Virus record (IMG/VR): IMGVR_UViG_3300043395_001986
Span: 62,001-126,000 of that record
DNA: 64,000 bases
Origin: a virus
Direction: 5' to 3' (one strand)
Shown here: positions 1-9,074 of the stretch, piece by piece
Layout of the letters: every line of letters starts with the position of its first letter
Position numbering within the stretch: the first letter of the stretch is position 1
Notes under the pieces: model-generated
What the model was told of the DNA's origin: nothing
The model's input: only the letters and a program-made list of their open reading frames with translations
The model's database searches: none
Position numbers and translations under genes: made by a program

Positions 1-17
1 TTCGTTACATTTGTAAA

Positions 18-1508
18 ATGGAAAATAAAAGATTAGGTCTAATAGTTCCGTGGAGAGGAGATTACCAAGACCTTCATAAGTTTTTAGGTCATATAGAATA
101 TTTCTTAAATAATAAAGAGATAAATTATAAATTCTATATAATTGAACAGGTTGATAAAAAACCTTTCAATTATGGTGCGTTGTGCAATACTGGCTATGAA
201 TTGGCAAAAGATGAATGTGATTATTTTATTTTCCACAGCCCTTATTTTATTCCAGTTGATGATACATGTGATTATTCTTATTCCACAAAAGTTCAACATC
301 TATCATCGGTAGTAGATGCATTTGGATATAAAAAACCATATGCAGAATGGATAGGTGGTGCAATAAAATTTACACACGAAACATTTGAAGAAGTAAACGG
401 ATATTCTGATGAATATTGGGGAATAGGTATGGAAGATGTTGATATGTTGTATAGATTAAATCGTAAAAAATTAGTAAGAAATAAAAAATATTTTAATATT
501 GATATGCTTAAAGAGCATGATTTATTTGATATAAATGAAATTTCAAATCTAAAAAAAGTAAGTTTAACATATTTTGATTTTGATAAAAAATATAAATCAT
601 GTATGATTAAATCAACAAAAAATACAAAATATGTTTTTCAAGATAGTTTTACTATTGATATGTTTTTGTATGTAGATAGAAATAAAAACTACGATAGTTT
701 TATTTTTGGAAAACAAGGTTATAACGCCGGCATCTTTTTTAAAGATAACAAAGCATTGAATTTACAATTATGGAATAGTGATGGTAAGGTATGTGAAGTT
801 TGGTATGAGAATTTTAATTTATTAGAAAGGTGGATGAAAATAACTATGAAATTTGATTTTGATGCACAACATCTTTGGTTATATGTCGATGGTCTACCAG
901 TAGCAAGTAATTCATTTAATGGTGAAGTATTTGATTATACAGATAAAGATATTTGGATTGGTAGTTTAGCATTCAATCATCAATTTTCTGGTAAAGTTTC
1001 AAACATATTGGTATTTGACTACGCATTATCGGATTCGGAAATATTAAACTTATATAAACAAAATTATATAAACGAAACCGGTAATATTGTAACGAGAGAA
1101 AAGGCAATTATTGATATTCCATTTTCTAAAAAATATAAAGATTTTTATATTGATATGGGATTATATGAATCGCATGTAAGAGATTTATCCGCAACAAAAG
1201 AAGATAATACAAAAACAGAATTAATATCATTAAATTATGATTATAATTTTCCAGAAGAAACACCTGGAAAATACAAATGTTTAGATGTAGATAGAATGAA
1301 TGACTTCAAAAATATTTGGAGATGGTCTGGTAATGTGGATTTAGAAGAAAACAAACATATATTTTTTAATGATGTACTACCATCAAAAACTTATTTTAAA
1401 AAAGTTGGATTATCATCATTGGAATTTAAAAAAGAAAACGAATTTTATCCAAAAGGAGAAGATGGGATGGATAGAAAAAATGTAGAAATATATCAAATTA
1501 AACTATAA
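18..1508 (+). CDS. GT7-like glycosyltransferase paralogue with inserted LamG domain, probably inactive
   Basis: The 496-residue protein has the layout of a beta-1,4-galactosyltransferase (GT7) N-terminal half: IVPWRGD at 9-15, IEQVDKKPFNYGAL at about 42-54 and WGIGMEDVDMLYR at 134-146. The metal-binding DxD motif, HDVD in the paralogue at 1806, is replaced by HSPY at 73-76, so transferase activity is doubtful. A LamG/concanavalin-like domain follows (roughly 170-350, with DIWIGSLAFNHQFSGKVSNI). The C-terminus keeps a trace of the GT7 DGLNSL segment as DGMDRKNVEIY. It is the first of three paralogues in a row. An upstream reading frame ends with TAA at 14-16, so the cassette probably continues to the left. 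The fold assignment is firm; the function (decoy, lectin or regulator) is unknown. Confidence 0.7.
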   Translation: MENKRLGLIVPWRGDYQDLHKFLGHIEYFLNNKEINYKFYIIEQVDKKPFNYGALCNTGYELAKDECDYFIFHSPYFIPVDDTCDYSYSTKVQHLSSVVDAFGYKKPYAEWIGGAIKFTHETFEEVNGYSDEYWGIGMEDVDMLYRLNRKKLVRNKKYFNIDMLKEHDLFDINEISNLKKVSLTYFDFDKKYKSCMIKSTKNTKYVFQDSFTIDMFLYVDRNKNYDSFIFGKQGYNAGIFFKDNKALNLQLWNSDGKVCEVWYENFNLLERWMKITMKFDFDAQHLWLYVDGLPVASNSFNGEVFDYTDKDIWIGSLAFNHQFSGKVSNILVFDYALSDSEILNLYKQNYINETGNIVTREKAIIDIPFSKKYKDFYIDMGLYESHVRDLSATKEDNTKTELISLNYDYNFPEETPGKYKCLDVDRMNDFKNIWRWSGNVDLEENKHIFFNDVLPSKTYFKKVGLSSLEFKKENEFYPKGEDGMDRKNVEIYQIKL

Positions 1509-1512
1509 AATT

Positions 1513-1806
1513 ATGGCAACATCAAAAAAAGAAACTGAAAAAAATGTAGAATCTACATCAGTAGCATTATTAGAAGAAAGAAAAGTTAAAGCATTGGAAA
1601 AAATAGCCAAATCACTGGATGCATTAACATCTTGGGTTGAAGATATAGATAAGGCAGAATGGAGCGAAAGAATCCAGTATTATTTATATGAGTTCTTAAA
1701 TAAAGACCAATCCAAATCGTATAGACAAGATAAGAATACTAAAACACAAGAAGAAGATACAGAAGAAGCAGAATTTGTAAGACCAACTCGTAGAATAGTT
1801 GAATAA
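1513..1806 (+). CDS. Small charged hypothetical protein between glycosyltransferases
   Basis: A 97-residue protein, rich in Lys and Glu, with a central segment likely to be helical (ALLEERKVKALEKIAKSLDAL, about 18-38), a Trp-containing patch (WVEDIDKAEWSERIQYYLYEFL) and a disordered, acidic tail. I recognise no family. Its stop overlaps the start of the next gene by one base (TAATG), so it is probably translationally coupled to the GT7-LamG enzyme that follows. A small accessory or adaptor protein for the neighbouring enzymes is possible, but that rests only on position. Confidence 0.6.
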   Translation: MATSKKETEKNVESTSVALLEERKVKALEKIAKSLDALTSWVEDIDKAEWSERIQYYLYEFLNKDQSKSYRQDKNTKTQEEDTEEAEFVRPTRRIVE

Positions 1807-3254
1807 TGAAATTAGGAGTAATCGTACCATATAGAGATAGAGAAGAACATCTTAATATTTTTAAGAAAGAGTTTTGTGCTTTTTTAGAGCAAAAATCTAT
1901 TCCGTTTGAACTTATCATTGTAGAACAATATGATGATAAACCATTTAATAGAGGAAAGCTTTTAAATATAGGTGCTATGAAGGCATCTGAAATCGGATGT
2001 ACTTATTTAGCATTTCATGATGTTGATATGATACCATTGGAGGCAGATTATTCATTTGAGTTTAAACCAATACATTTGGCAACATCATTTGTTAAAGATG
2101 AAACAAATGAGATAGAAACATTGCATTTTGATGAATATTTTGGAGGAGTAACATTATTTCCAGTAGACCAATTTGAACAAATCAATGGGTATTCAAATGA
2201 ATATTGGGGATGGGGATTTGAAGATGATGATTTACTTTTTAGATGTAAAAAATTTAATTTACCATTAGATAAAAAAACATATGGTAAATCTACATTAAAA
2301 GTAATGAATAGTTTTTCATTTACAGGAGATGCATACATATCAATACCAATTCAACCATTAGCAAATGATACTTTATTTGATTGGAGAAAATCACAGACAG
2401 TTTTAATAACATTCCAGCCAAGTAACATATATTGTGATACATCAAAGAAAAAAGATGATTTTACAGTCTTTTCTATACCAGGATATGATACCTGTATTTC
2501 GTATACTTCCGATAGAAGATACAAAGTAGAAACATGGACAGATAGTAATGAGTGTGTATCTATAAATTCTGAACAAATGGATGAACAATGGGTACAGATT
2601 GCATTTGTTATGGATGTAAAAAGAAAAGAAATTAAATTTTACTTAAATAGTAAATTAATTGGAATTGAAAAAATGCCATCATTCTTTAAAGAGTATGTAA
2701 CAGAAGAACCACATTTTTATTTAGGAGTGGGAGACCCATATAGAGAGAAAGACAAAAACTTTTTTACAGGATTAGTATCAGGATTTTCTGTATTTGATAC
2801 TATTTTAGATGATAAAGAAATTGAGTTTTTATATGAAAACATAAATTCTTTTTCTTTATTAAGTAATTTTAAAAAATATAAAAGTTCTGAACATCTTGCT
2901 GTATATTATGATTTTCAACATTATAAAAATGGAAAAATATTAGATATAAGTGGTAAGGGAAGACATGGTGAAATTACAAATGCTTATTTTAAGCAAACAA
3001 AAGAAGTATTTGGTAAAACAATACCTCTTCCATATAGAAGGATATCTAAATTTAAAAAATTAAATCATTATAATAATGGATGGGAAAGAGGAGGATGGAT
3101 ACAAGAAGAAACCCGTTTAAATCAAATTCGTTTTATGAATGATGTTTCAAACAATATGATAGATATAAGAAAGGATGGATTAAATAGTTGCTTATATAAC
3201 ATAGTAAAACAAGAATCAGTAAATAATATTCATCACATATATACAAGAATATGA
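1806..3254 (+). CDS. GT7-type glycosyltransferase with a LamG domain inserted in the catalytic fold
   Basis: This 482-residue protein shows the GT7 (beta-4-galactosyltransferase) signature: VPYRDREEHL (7-16), EQYDDKPFNRGKLLNIG (40-56), the metal-binding HDVD (71-74) and YWGWGFEDDDLLFR (133-146). A LamG/jelly-roll domain (about 165-400) interrupts the family pattern, and the usual GT7 C-terminal elements resume after it with PYRR (409-412), LNH and KDGLNSCLY (456-464). The LamG part ends with the typical YYDF...DISGKGRHG. It probably transfers a hexose from a nucleotide sugar, with the LamG part binding the acceptor glycan; the substrate cannot be read from sequence. It overlaps its upstream neighbour by 1 nt and its downstream paralogue by 4 nt. 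Confidence 0.8.
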   Translation: MKLGVIVPYRDREEHLNIFKKEFCAFLEQKSIPFELIIVEQYDDKPFNRGKLLNIGAMKASEIGCTYLAFHDVDMIPLEADYSFEFKPIHLATSFVKDETNEIETLHFDEYFGGVTLFPVDQFEQINGYSNEYWGWGFEDDDLLFRCKKFNLPLDKKTYGKSTLKVMNSFSFTGDAYISIPIQPLANDTLFDWRKSQTVLITFQPSNIYCDTSKKKDDFTVFSIPGYDTCISYTSDRRYKVETWTDSNECVSINSEQMDEQWVQIAFVMDVKRKEIKFYLNSKLIGIEKMPSFFKEYVTEEPHFYLGVGDPYREKDKNFFTGLVSGFSVFDTILDDKEIEFLYENINSFSLLSNFKKYKSSEHLAVYYDFQHYKNGKILDISGKGRHGEITNAYFKQTKEVFGKTIPLPYRRISKFKKLNHYNNGWERGGWIQEETRLNQIRFMNDVSNNMIDIRKDGLNSCLYNIVKQESVNNIHHIYTRI

Positions 3255-4708
3255 AATTAGGCGTATGTGTACCATATAGAAACAGAGAAGAACATTTAGC
3301 AAAATTTTCACCTCATGTTCATGAATTTCTTAAAAAAAGAGGAATAGACCATAAGATTTATTTTGCACACCAATGCGACGATAAATTGTTCAACAGAGGT
3401 AAAATGAAAAATATTGCAGCGGATATTGCATTTAAAGATGGGTGTGATTATATCGTATGGCATGATATTGATATGTTACCAGAAGATGATTCCTGTGATT
3501 ATAGTTACAATCCTGATACTCCAAAACATTTGGCAGTAAGAATATCACAATCAGATTATAACCTCAAATATGAGGAGTATTTTGGTGGCGCCGTATTGTT
3601 TACAAAGGAGCAGGTTATGAAAACCAATGGTTACTCAAATGATTATTGGGATTGGGGTATGGAAGATGATGATTTGTTTTGGAGATGCGTTGTGAACGGA
3701 TACGCTGACCAAAAGTATTTACACGACAAATATGTTCAAAAAGTTTTACATTTTAATGGAAAAAATTCATCAGTAGAAATACCTGTAAGTAGGAATATTA
3801 GGGGATTATGTTCACGTTCTCATACTGTCTCAATTTTAGTAAAAGCAGAACAGCAATTAGATAAGGCTCCATTGTATTTAATTGGTGATGATGAAAGAAG
3901 ATTTGTGGAATATCCTATAATAAGAAGACCTGGATATGATTGGGGATTGAGTTATAATAATAGTAGAGCATATACAACTATGTTATGGAATTATGAAAAG
4001 GAATTTTTATATATGTGGATGAAAAGATACGAAGAACAATGGACATGGGTAACATTGACAGTTGATGATGAAACAAAAGAAATTCGTTTGTATTTAAATG
4101 GAAAGGAAAGTGATAGTAGATTTGGAACAGGTGTGCCATCACCATTAAAATATAATGGATTATTGAAACGATATGCAAGTGAACCATATATATTAGGAAC
4201 AACAAATTCATTAGCAGATTCACATCCTGCAAAATGGTTTAAAGGTTCAATTGCAAAAGTTGCAATGTGGGACAGATGTTTATCAGAAGAAGAAATTCAA
4301 CAAAGTATTTTAGGTGAACCTATTAAAGAAGATTTGCAATTATATTATGATTTTGCAAAATCTAGATTTGGATTAATAAATGATTTAAGTGGAAATGACA
4401 ACTATGGAAATATATTTAATATAACTGAAATAGAAGATGAAATTGCAATTCCATATACAATATTACCACATCGGAGAGATGGTAAATTCTTTTGTTTACC
4501 ACACCAAACAGAAGGATTAATCCAAATAGATGGTGTAGATAAATGGGCTAAAGGAGAAACAACTGCAAGAAATGAAAGAAGATATGTTCTTCAAATGCAA
4601 CAAGGTGAATGGGATTGGAAAAATGATGGGATGAATAACTTAACCTATGAGTTATTATCAATAGAAGATATAGGTAACAATTCAGTAATAATAAATTGTA
4701 AATGCTAA
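3251..4708 (+). CDS. GT7-type glycosyltransferase with inserted LamG domain (second active-looking copy)
   Basis: A 485-residue paralogue of the protein before it. Intact motifs are VPYRNREEHL (7-16), QCDDKLFNRGKMKNI (41-55), HDIDMLP (71-77) and YWDWGMEDDDLFWRC (132-146). The LamG-like domain covers roughly 165-400 and ends in YYDFAKSRFGLINDLSGND. After it come LPHRRDGKFFCLPH and DGMNNLTYELLS, the segments that close the GT7 fold in animal and microbial enzymes. Both metal-binding acidic clusters are present, so this copy is predicted to be catalytic. Its ATG overlaps the previous stop by 4 nt. The substrate is unknown. Confidence 0.8.
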   Translation: MKLGVCVPYRNREEHLAKFSPHVHEFLKKRGIDHKIYFAHQCDDKLFNRGKMKNIAADIAFKDGCDYIVWHDIDMLPEDDSCDYSYNPDTPKHLAVRISQSDYNLKYEEYFGGAVLFTKEQVMKTNGYSNDYWDWGMEDDDLFWRCVVNGYADQKYLHDKYVQKVLHFNGKNSSVEIPVSRNIRGLCSRSHTVSILVKAEQQLDKAPLYLIGDDERRFVEYPIIRRPGYDWGLSYNNSRAYTTMLWNYEKEFLYMWMKRYEEQWTWVTLTVDDETKEIRLYLNGKESDSRFGTGVPSPLKYNGLLKRYASEPYILGTTNSLADSHPAKWFKGSIAKVAMWDRCLSEEEIQQSILGEPIKEDLQLYYDFAKSRFGLINDLSGNDNYGNIFNITEIEDEIAIPYTILPHRRDGKFFCLPHQTEGLIQIDGVDKWAKGETTARNERRYVLQMQQGEWDWKNDGMNNLTYELLSIEDIGNNSVIINCKC

Positions 4709-4711
4709 TAA

Positions 4712-6106
4712 ATGATAAGTAATAATTTTTTTGATGATGTAAGATATAAACTCAATTCAGTAGGACCTGGATTTTGTTTGGCTAAATGGAAACAGGTTAC
4801 ATTACATCTACACATTGGTCACAATCATAGTTGTCACCACCCGGGTACACATAAAATTTCTGAAAGAGAAATAGCAGAAGACCCATCGCATCTTCACAAT
4901 ACTCGATTTAAAAAAGAGAGAAGAAAGGAAATGTTAGAAGGTAAAAGACCTAAAGAGTGCGATTATTGTTGGAGAGTAGAAGATAGTTCCGATGCGTTTT
5001 CCGATAGAACATTTAAATCAGCAGAACCATGGGCGTTACCATATTATAATCAAATAAAAAACCTACCAGCAGATGCGAATGTATTACCATCATATGTAGA
5101 AGTATCATTTAGTAATGCATGTAACTTTAAATGTTCATATTGTGCACCACCATTTTCAACACAATGGATGGAAGAAATTGAACAATTTGGTGCATATCCA
5201 ACTGCGGGTAAATTTAATGGATTAGAACATTTCCAATTAAGTGATAGAATGCCAATACCACAAAATCAGCACAATCCTTATGTAGAAGCGTTTTGGAAAT
5301 GGTGGCCTGAATTATATAAAGGATTACATACATTTCGTATAACTGGTGGTGAACCATTTATGCATAAAGATACATTTAAGGTATTGGATTATATTTTGGA
5401 AACACCAAATCCAAATAAAAACTTAGCATTAAGTATGAATAGTAATTTGGGAGTTCCTGATAAGTTATTCAATAAAGCAAAGGAAAAATTAAAAGAGATA
5501 AGTGATAGAGGATTGGTTAGAGAATTGATTTTATTTACATCAGTAGATACACATGGTGCACAGGCCGAATATATTAGAAATGGATTAGTATATAATCAAT
5601 TGATGGATAGAATGGATATTTTGTTAAAAGAAATACCAAGATTAACAATTATCATTATGAGTACATATAACGCATTATCTGTTCCAAAATATAAAAAATT
5701 AATTCACGAAGTATATGATTTAAAAGCATTATATGCAGATGAAAATCGTTATTATCAACAATCGGTTTTATTGGATAGTTCATATCTTCGTTGGCCATCA
5801 CATCAACATATTAAATTATTAGATAATCATTGGTCAAAAGAAATAATGGAGCAGGCACAACTTATGGATTTTTATGAGTTTAGTAGAGTTGGAGCAGGCT
5901 GTTGGGGATATAGTGATGTTGAAATTGTTAAAATGAAAAGAATAGCTGATTATATGAAATCAGTAGAAAATGAAGAAGCTATAAAATACGATAGACAAGA
6001 TTTCTATCGCTTTTTTAGCGAACATGATAGACGAAGAGGAACTGATTTTTGTAAAACATTCCCCGAATTAGAAGAATTTTATAATAAATGTAAAGAGTTA
6101 TGTTAA
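4712..6106 (+). CDS. Radical SAM protein (twitch-domain type)
   Basis: The 464-residue protein carries the 4Fe-4S/SAM motif CNFKCSYC (Cys137, Cys141, Cys144) in the context VEVSFSNACNF, followed by TGGEP at about 211-215, which binds the SAM amino group. Extra Cys and His residues precede the core (HNHSCHHPGTH around 37-47 and ECDYCWRVED around 82-91), as in twitch-domain radical SAM proteins common in environmental phages and in glycan clusters. It should generate a 5'-deoxyadenosyl radical that modifies a sugar, peptide or other small molecule. The substrate is unknown, but it sits between GT7-LamG enzymes and a lone LamG protein. The next gene starts 7 nt before its end. Confidence 0.85.
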   Translation: MISNNFFDDVRYKLNSVGPGFCLAKWKQVTLHLHIGHNHSCHHPGTHKISEREIAEDPSHLHNTRFKKERRKEMLEGKRPKECDYCWRVEDSSDAFSDRTFKSAEPWALPYYNQIKNLPADANVLPSYVEVSFSNACNFKCSYCAPPFSTQWMEEIEQFGAYPTAGKFNGLEHFQLSDRMPIPQNQHNPYVEAFWKWWPELYKGLHTFRITGGEPFMHKDTFKVLDYILETPNPNKNLALSMNSNLGVPDKLFNKAKEKLKEISDRGLVRELILFTSVDTHGAQAEYIRNGLVYNQLMDRMDILLKEIPRLTIIIMSTYNALSVPKYKKLIHEVYDLKALYADENRYYQQSVLLDSSYLRWPSHQHIKLLDNHWSKEIMEQAQLMDFYEFSRVGAGCWGYSDVEIVKMKRIADYMKSVENEEAIKYDRQDFYRFFSEHDRRRGTDFCKTFPELEEFYNKCKELC

Positions 6107-6936
6107 ATGAATATGTAAAATTTACGGATAATCTTTCCGTACAGGTCTATGAAAATAGTAAACATGGTACATCTATGAAAGATGATGCTGTTAAAACTTT
6201 TTTTAATAAAACATTTAGCATATACGCTAAATTTAAATTAGATAAAACTGCCTTTTGTAATGCAGAAAATACATATGGTGTATTTGCTAAACAAGGAATG
6301 CACTCTGGTGTTTGGTTAAGAGATAGTTGCGTTGTTGGTTTGGTTTTTACTCAAGATGAAAAAAATAATGTTAAAGAAATAGCGTTACCAATATGGATAG
6401 ATGAAAAAGAGTTTTATGGTGAGATACAAATTTTATTTCAAGTAGATAATGAAAATAAAAAAGTAAAACTATATGTAAATGATAAAGAAGCAGAAGCAAC
6501 ATTGGATAATCCAGTAGTAGATTATTCACAGGCACCTTTTTGGATTGGAGCATGTGCACCCTGGTATACCGAAGATTTACAATGGTTTTTTAATGGGGAA
6601 ATATATGAATTTGCAATAAATGAAAAATTCTTAAATGAAGAACAAGTAAAAACAATATTTGTAAATAAAGGATATACTAATATTGTTAATTCTGAAATAA
6701 ATGAATCTTTATTTGCTTGGTATGAATTTACTATTAAAAATTTTAGTAGATTTAAAGTGTTTGATAAAAGTAATAATGGTAACCATGGAATAGTACCAGA
6801 TTGGCATTTTTTAGAGGTTAGAGATAAATTACAAGCATATAGTAGGGATAAAATAGAAATAAGCGAATTTGGAAAAAAATTAATACCAAAAAAAGAAGAA
6901 GTAAAAAATAAAAGTAATCCATTTAATCTTATATAA
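6100..6936 (+). CDS. Stand-alone LamG/concanavalin-like protein
   Basis: A 278-residue protein related to the LamG part of the three GT7-LamG proteins just upstream. It keeps the same features: KTFSIYAKFKLDK, AKQGMHSGVWLRD, a strand pair with KVKLYVNDKEAEATL, PFWIGACAPWY, FFNGEIYEFAINEKFLNEEQV, and the closing FAWYEF...FDKSNNGNHGI. No GT7 motifs remain on either side, so it looks like a LamG module freed from the enzyme or the source of the insertion. It is probably a carbohydrate-binding partner. No signal peptide is visible. It overlaps the radical SAM gene by 7 nt. Confidence 0.75.
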   Translation: MLNEYVKFTDNLSVQVYENSKHGTSMKDDAVKTFFNKTFSIYAKFKLDKTAFCNAENTYGVFAKQGMHSGVWLRDSCVVGLVFTQDEKNNVKEIALPIWIDEKEFYGEIQILFQVDNENKKVKLYVNDKEAEATLDNPVVDYSQAPFWIGACAPWYTEDLQWFFNGEIYEFAINEKFLNEEQVKTIFVNKGYTNIVNSEINESLFAWYEFTIKNFSRFKVFDKSNNGNHGIVPDWHFLEVRDKLQAYSRDKIEISEFGKKLIPKKEEVKNKSNPFNLI

Positions 6937-6937
6937 A

Positions 6938-7906
6938 ATGAAAATATTAATCACCGGTGGCGCGGGATATTTAGGTTCAGTTATAACAAAAAAAATGTTA
7001 GATGTAGGACATGAAGTAACGGTCGTAGACAATCTTTCATTTAAGCAGTTATCACCATTAAATCATACAGCAAATCCAAACTATAATTTTATCAATGTTG
7101 ATGTAAGACAAAAATTAGTGTTAAAAAGATTGGTAGCGTTTCATGATGTTATTATACCATTAGCTGCAATTGTTGGATTTCCTGCGTGTAAAGCAGACCC
7201 ACAATTAGCATGGGATGTAAATTTTCATCAAATTGAAACAATATTAGAAGCAGTAGATGACCATCACATAATACTTTATCCAAATACAAATAGTGGATAT
7301 GGTATAGGTGAAGGACAAACCGAATGTACAGAAACATCACCATTAAATCCAATTTCAGTTTATGGTGAAAGTAAAGTAGCGGCTGAAAAATTATTATTAG
7401 AAAGTTCATCTGCTGTATGTTTCCGTTTAGCAACTGTCTTTGGTACATCACCAAGAATGAGAACAGATTTATTAGTAAATGAATTTGTTTACAAAGCAAT
7501 GACAGATAAATATATTACCGTCTTTGAGAAGAATTTTAAAAGAAATTTTATTCATATTCAAGATGTTGCAAATGTATTTTTACATGCATTAAACAATTAT
7601 GATAAAATGAAACATAATGTTTATAATGTTGGATTGAGTGATGCAAATTTAAGTAAACAAGAATTATTAGAAAAAATTAAAGAACATATACCTGATTTTG
7701 CAATTACATATTCTGATTTTTATGAGGACCCGGATAAAAGAGATTATATTGTATCAAACTCAAAAATAGAAGCAACTGGTTGGAAACCGCAATATACATT
7801 AGATGATGGTATATTAGAATTGATGAAAGGGTATAGAGTTTTAATACCAAGAATGACATCGGAATTTAGAAACGGATTTCCTTTGGGATATGCACAAAAC
7901 TTTTAA
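6938..7906 (+). CDS. NAD-dependent sugar epimerase/dehydratase (extended SDR)
   Basis: The 322-residue protein has the Rossmann dinucleotide motif TGGAGYLG (6-13), VVDNLS (29-34) and the complete active-site pair Tyr142 and Lys146 in VYGESKVAAE, with the Ser/Thr partner in NTNSGYG. It belongs to the extended SDR family that converts nucleotide-activated sugars (epimerases, 4,6-dehydratases and reductases). Of the three SDR proteins in this cassette it is the only one with a standard YxxxK. It is followed after 2 nt by an RmlC-like epimerase, a pairing typical of deoxysugar synthesis. Its exact substrate cannot be named. Confidence 0.85.
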   Translation: MKILITGGAGYLGSVITKKMLDVGHEVTVVDNLSFKQLSPLNHTANPNYNFINVDVRQKLVLKRLVAFHDVIIPLAAIVGFPACKADPQLAWDVNFHQIETILEAVDDHHIILYPNTNSGYGIGEGQTECTETSPLNPISVYGESKVAAEKLLLESSSAVCFRLATVFGTSPRMRTDLLVNEFVYKAMTDKYITVFEKNFKRNFIHIQDVANVFLHALNNYDKMKHNVYNVGLSDANLSKQELLEKIKEHIPDFAITYSDFYEDPDKRDYIVSNSKIEATGWKPQYTLDDGILELMKGYRVLIPRMTSEFRNGFPLGYAQNF

Positions 7907-7908
7907 GT

Positions 7909-8445
7909 ATGAGTAGCAAATGGGACGAGTTCAAAATAACTCCATCAAAAAAATTTGGTATAGAAGTTCCACAATTTCAACCATCGGTATTTAGAGAATA
8001 CAGAGGCGAGATATTTACAACCTTTCATTCAAAAGAACACCCTGTAATGAATTATGTGAGTGATGGATGTGAAATACATGGTAGGTTTTCTCGTTCATAC
8101 AAAGGTGTATTGAGAGGATTGCACTGGGATAATAAGACTTGGAAATTAGTTCAAGCAGCAGTTGGTGATATCTATTTAGTTGTATTAGATATGAGAAAAA
8201 ATAGTCCTACATTTGGTGAATGGGAAAATTATATTATAAGTGAGAGATTAAGAAATCAAGTATTAGTTCCACCAGGATTTGCAAACGGACACTATGCATT
8301 AACCGATTGTATGTTTCATTATAATTTATTTTATAAAGATGGTTATGTAGATGCGGATGAGCAAGGCGTAGTGAAGTGGAATGACCCGGAATATCAAATT
8401 GAATGGCCAACAAATAATCCAATATTACAAAAAAGAGACAGATGA
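7909..8445 (+). CDS. dTDP-4-dehydrorhamnose 3,5-epimerase-like (RmlC-type cupin)
   Basis: A 178-residue cupin-fold protein, close to the usual RmlC length. It shows SYKGVLRGLHWDNKTWKLVQAAVGDIYLVVLDMRKNSPTFG in order (about 63-103, catalytic His72 in RGLH), then VLVPPGFANGHYAL (118-131) where RmlC has PxGFAHGF, and a tyrosine-rich FHYNLFY (136-142). The segment after RGLH is shorter than in textbook RmlC, so a related 3- or 5-epimerase of a nucleotide 4-keto sugar is possible. It lies directly behind an SDR gene and overlaps the TPP enzyme gene by 4 nt. Confidence 0.8.
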   Translation: MSSKWDEFKITPSKKFGIEVPQFQPSVFREYRGEIFTTFHSKEHPVMNYVSDGCEIHGRFSRSYKGVLRGLHWDNKTWKLVQAAVGDIYLVVLDMRKNSPTFGEWENYIISERLRNQVLVPPGFANGHYALTDCMFHYNLFYKDGYVDADEQGVVKWNDPEYQIEWPTNNPILQKRDR

Positions 8446-9074
8446 TAAAAAATTTAGAAAAATATCCAGTTGTATCTGAAGCTAGATTTACAAAGGATGA
8501 ATTAGTTAATTACGAAAGAATGATTGCTGACCATTGGGAAGCAGGTAGAATTAAAGGACCAGTTCATTTAAGTGGTGGTAATGAAGAACAATTAATTGAA
8601 ATTGGAAAAAGAATTAAAGAAACCGATTGGGTATTTTCAACCTGGCGTTCTCACTATCATGCACTAATCAAAGGTGTATGCCCGGTTTGGTTAGAAGAAG
8701 AAATATTAGCAGGTAGAAGTATTACCATTGTTAGCGAAGAACAAAGATTTTATGCAAGTGCAATTGTAGGTGCAATTATACCAATAGCAACCGGTGTAGC
8801 AATGGTAAACAAACGTGATGGTAAAGATGATAAAGTTTGGTGCTTTGTTGGTGATATGGCATTTGAAACGGGTGGTTTCTATGAAATGCATAAATACGCA
8901 GTAAATTTTGACTTACCAATTGTATTTGTAGTTGAAGATAACGGAGTATCAACAAATACACCAACAGAAGCAACTTGGAATGTTAAAAAAGATATTCCTT
9001 CGGAAAAAGTTATTTGGTATAATTATGAAAAAGTGTGGCCGCACTACGGAACAGGAAAATGGGTAATTTTTTAA
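8442..9074 (+). CDS. Thiamine-diphosphate enzyme, E1-alpha/transketolase-N-like subunit
   Basis: A 210-residue protein with the ThDP-binding motif of dehydrogenase E1-alpha and transketolase N-domains: VGDMAFETGGFYEM (136-149; GDM instead of GDG) and, about 27 residues on, VVEDNGVSTNTP (163-174) whose Asn167 would bind the Mg ion. WRSHYHALIKGV (68-79) matches the E1 substrate-channel histidines. It is much shorter than pyruvate dehydrogenase E1-alpha (about 320-370 residues) but ends with PHYGTGKWVIF, which I judge to be a natural end of the compact phage/LPS-cluster form. The partner Pyr-domain subunit lies at 15223. The stop overlaps the next start by 16 nt. Confidence 0.8.
   Translation: MIKNLEKYPVVSEARFTKDELVNYERMIADHWEAGRIKGPVHLSGGNEEQLIEIGKRIKETDWVFSTWRSHYHALIKGVCPVWLEEEILAGRSITIVSEEQRFYASAIVGAIIPIATGVAMVNKRDGKDDKVWCFVGDMAFETGGFYEMHKYAVNFDLPIVFVVEDNGVSTNTPTEATWNVKKDIPSEKVIWYNYEKVWPHYGTGKWVIF

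Noticed and set aside
9035-9058. GTG start giving eight extra residues to the GT10-like protein
   Set aside because: The ATG at 9059 gives an N-terminus that aligns better with the two paralogues and overlaps the previous gene less.
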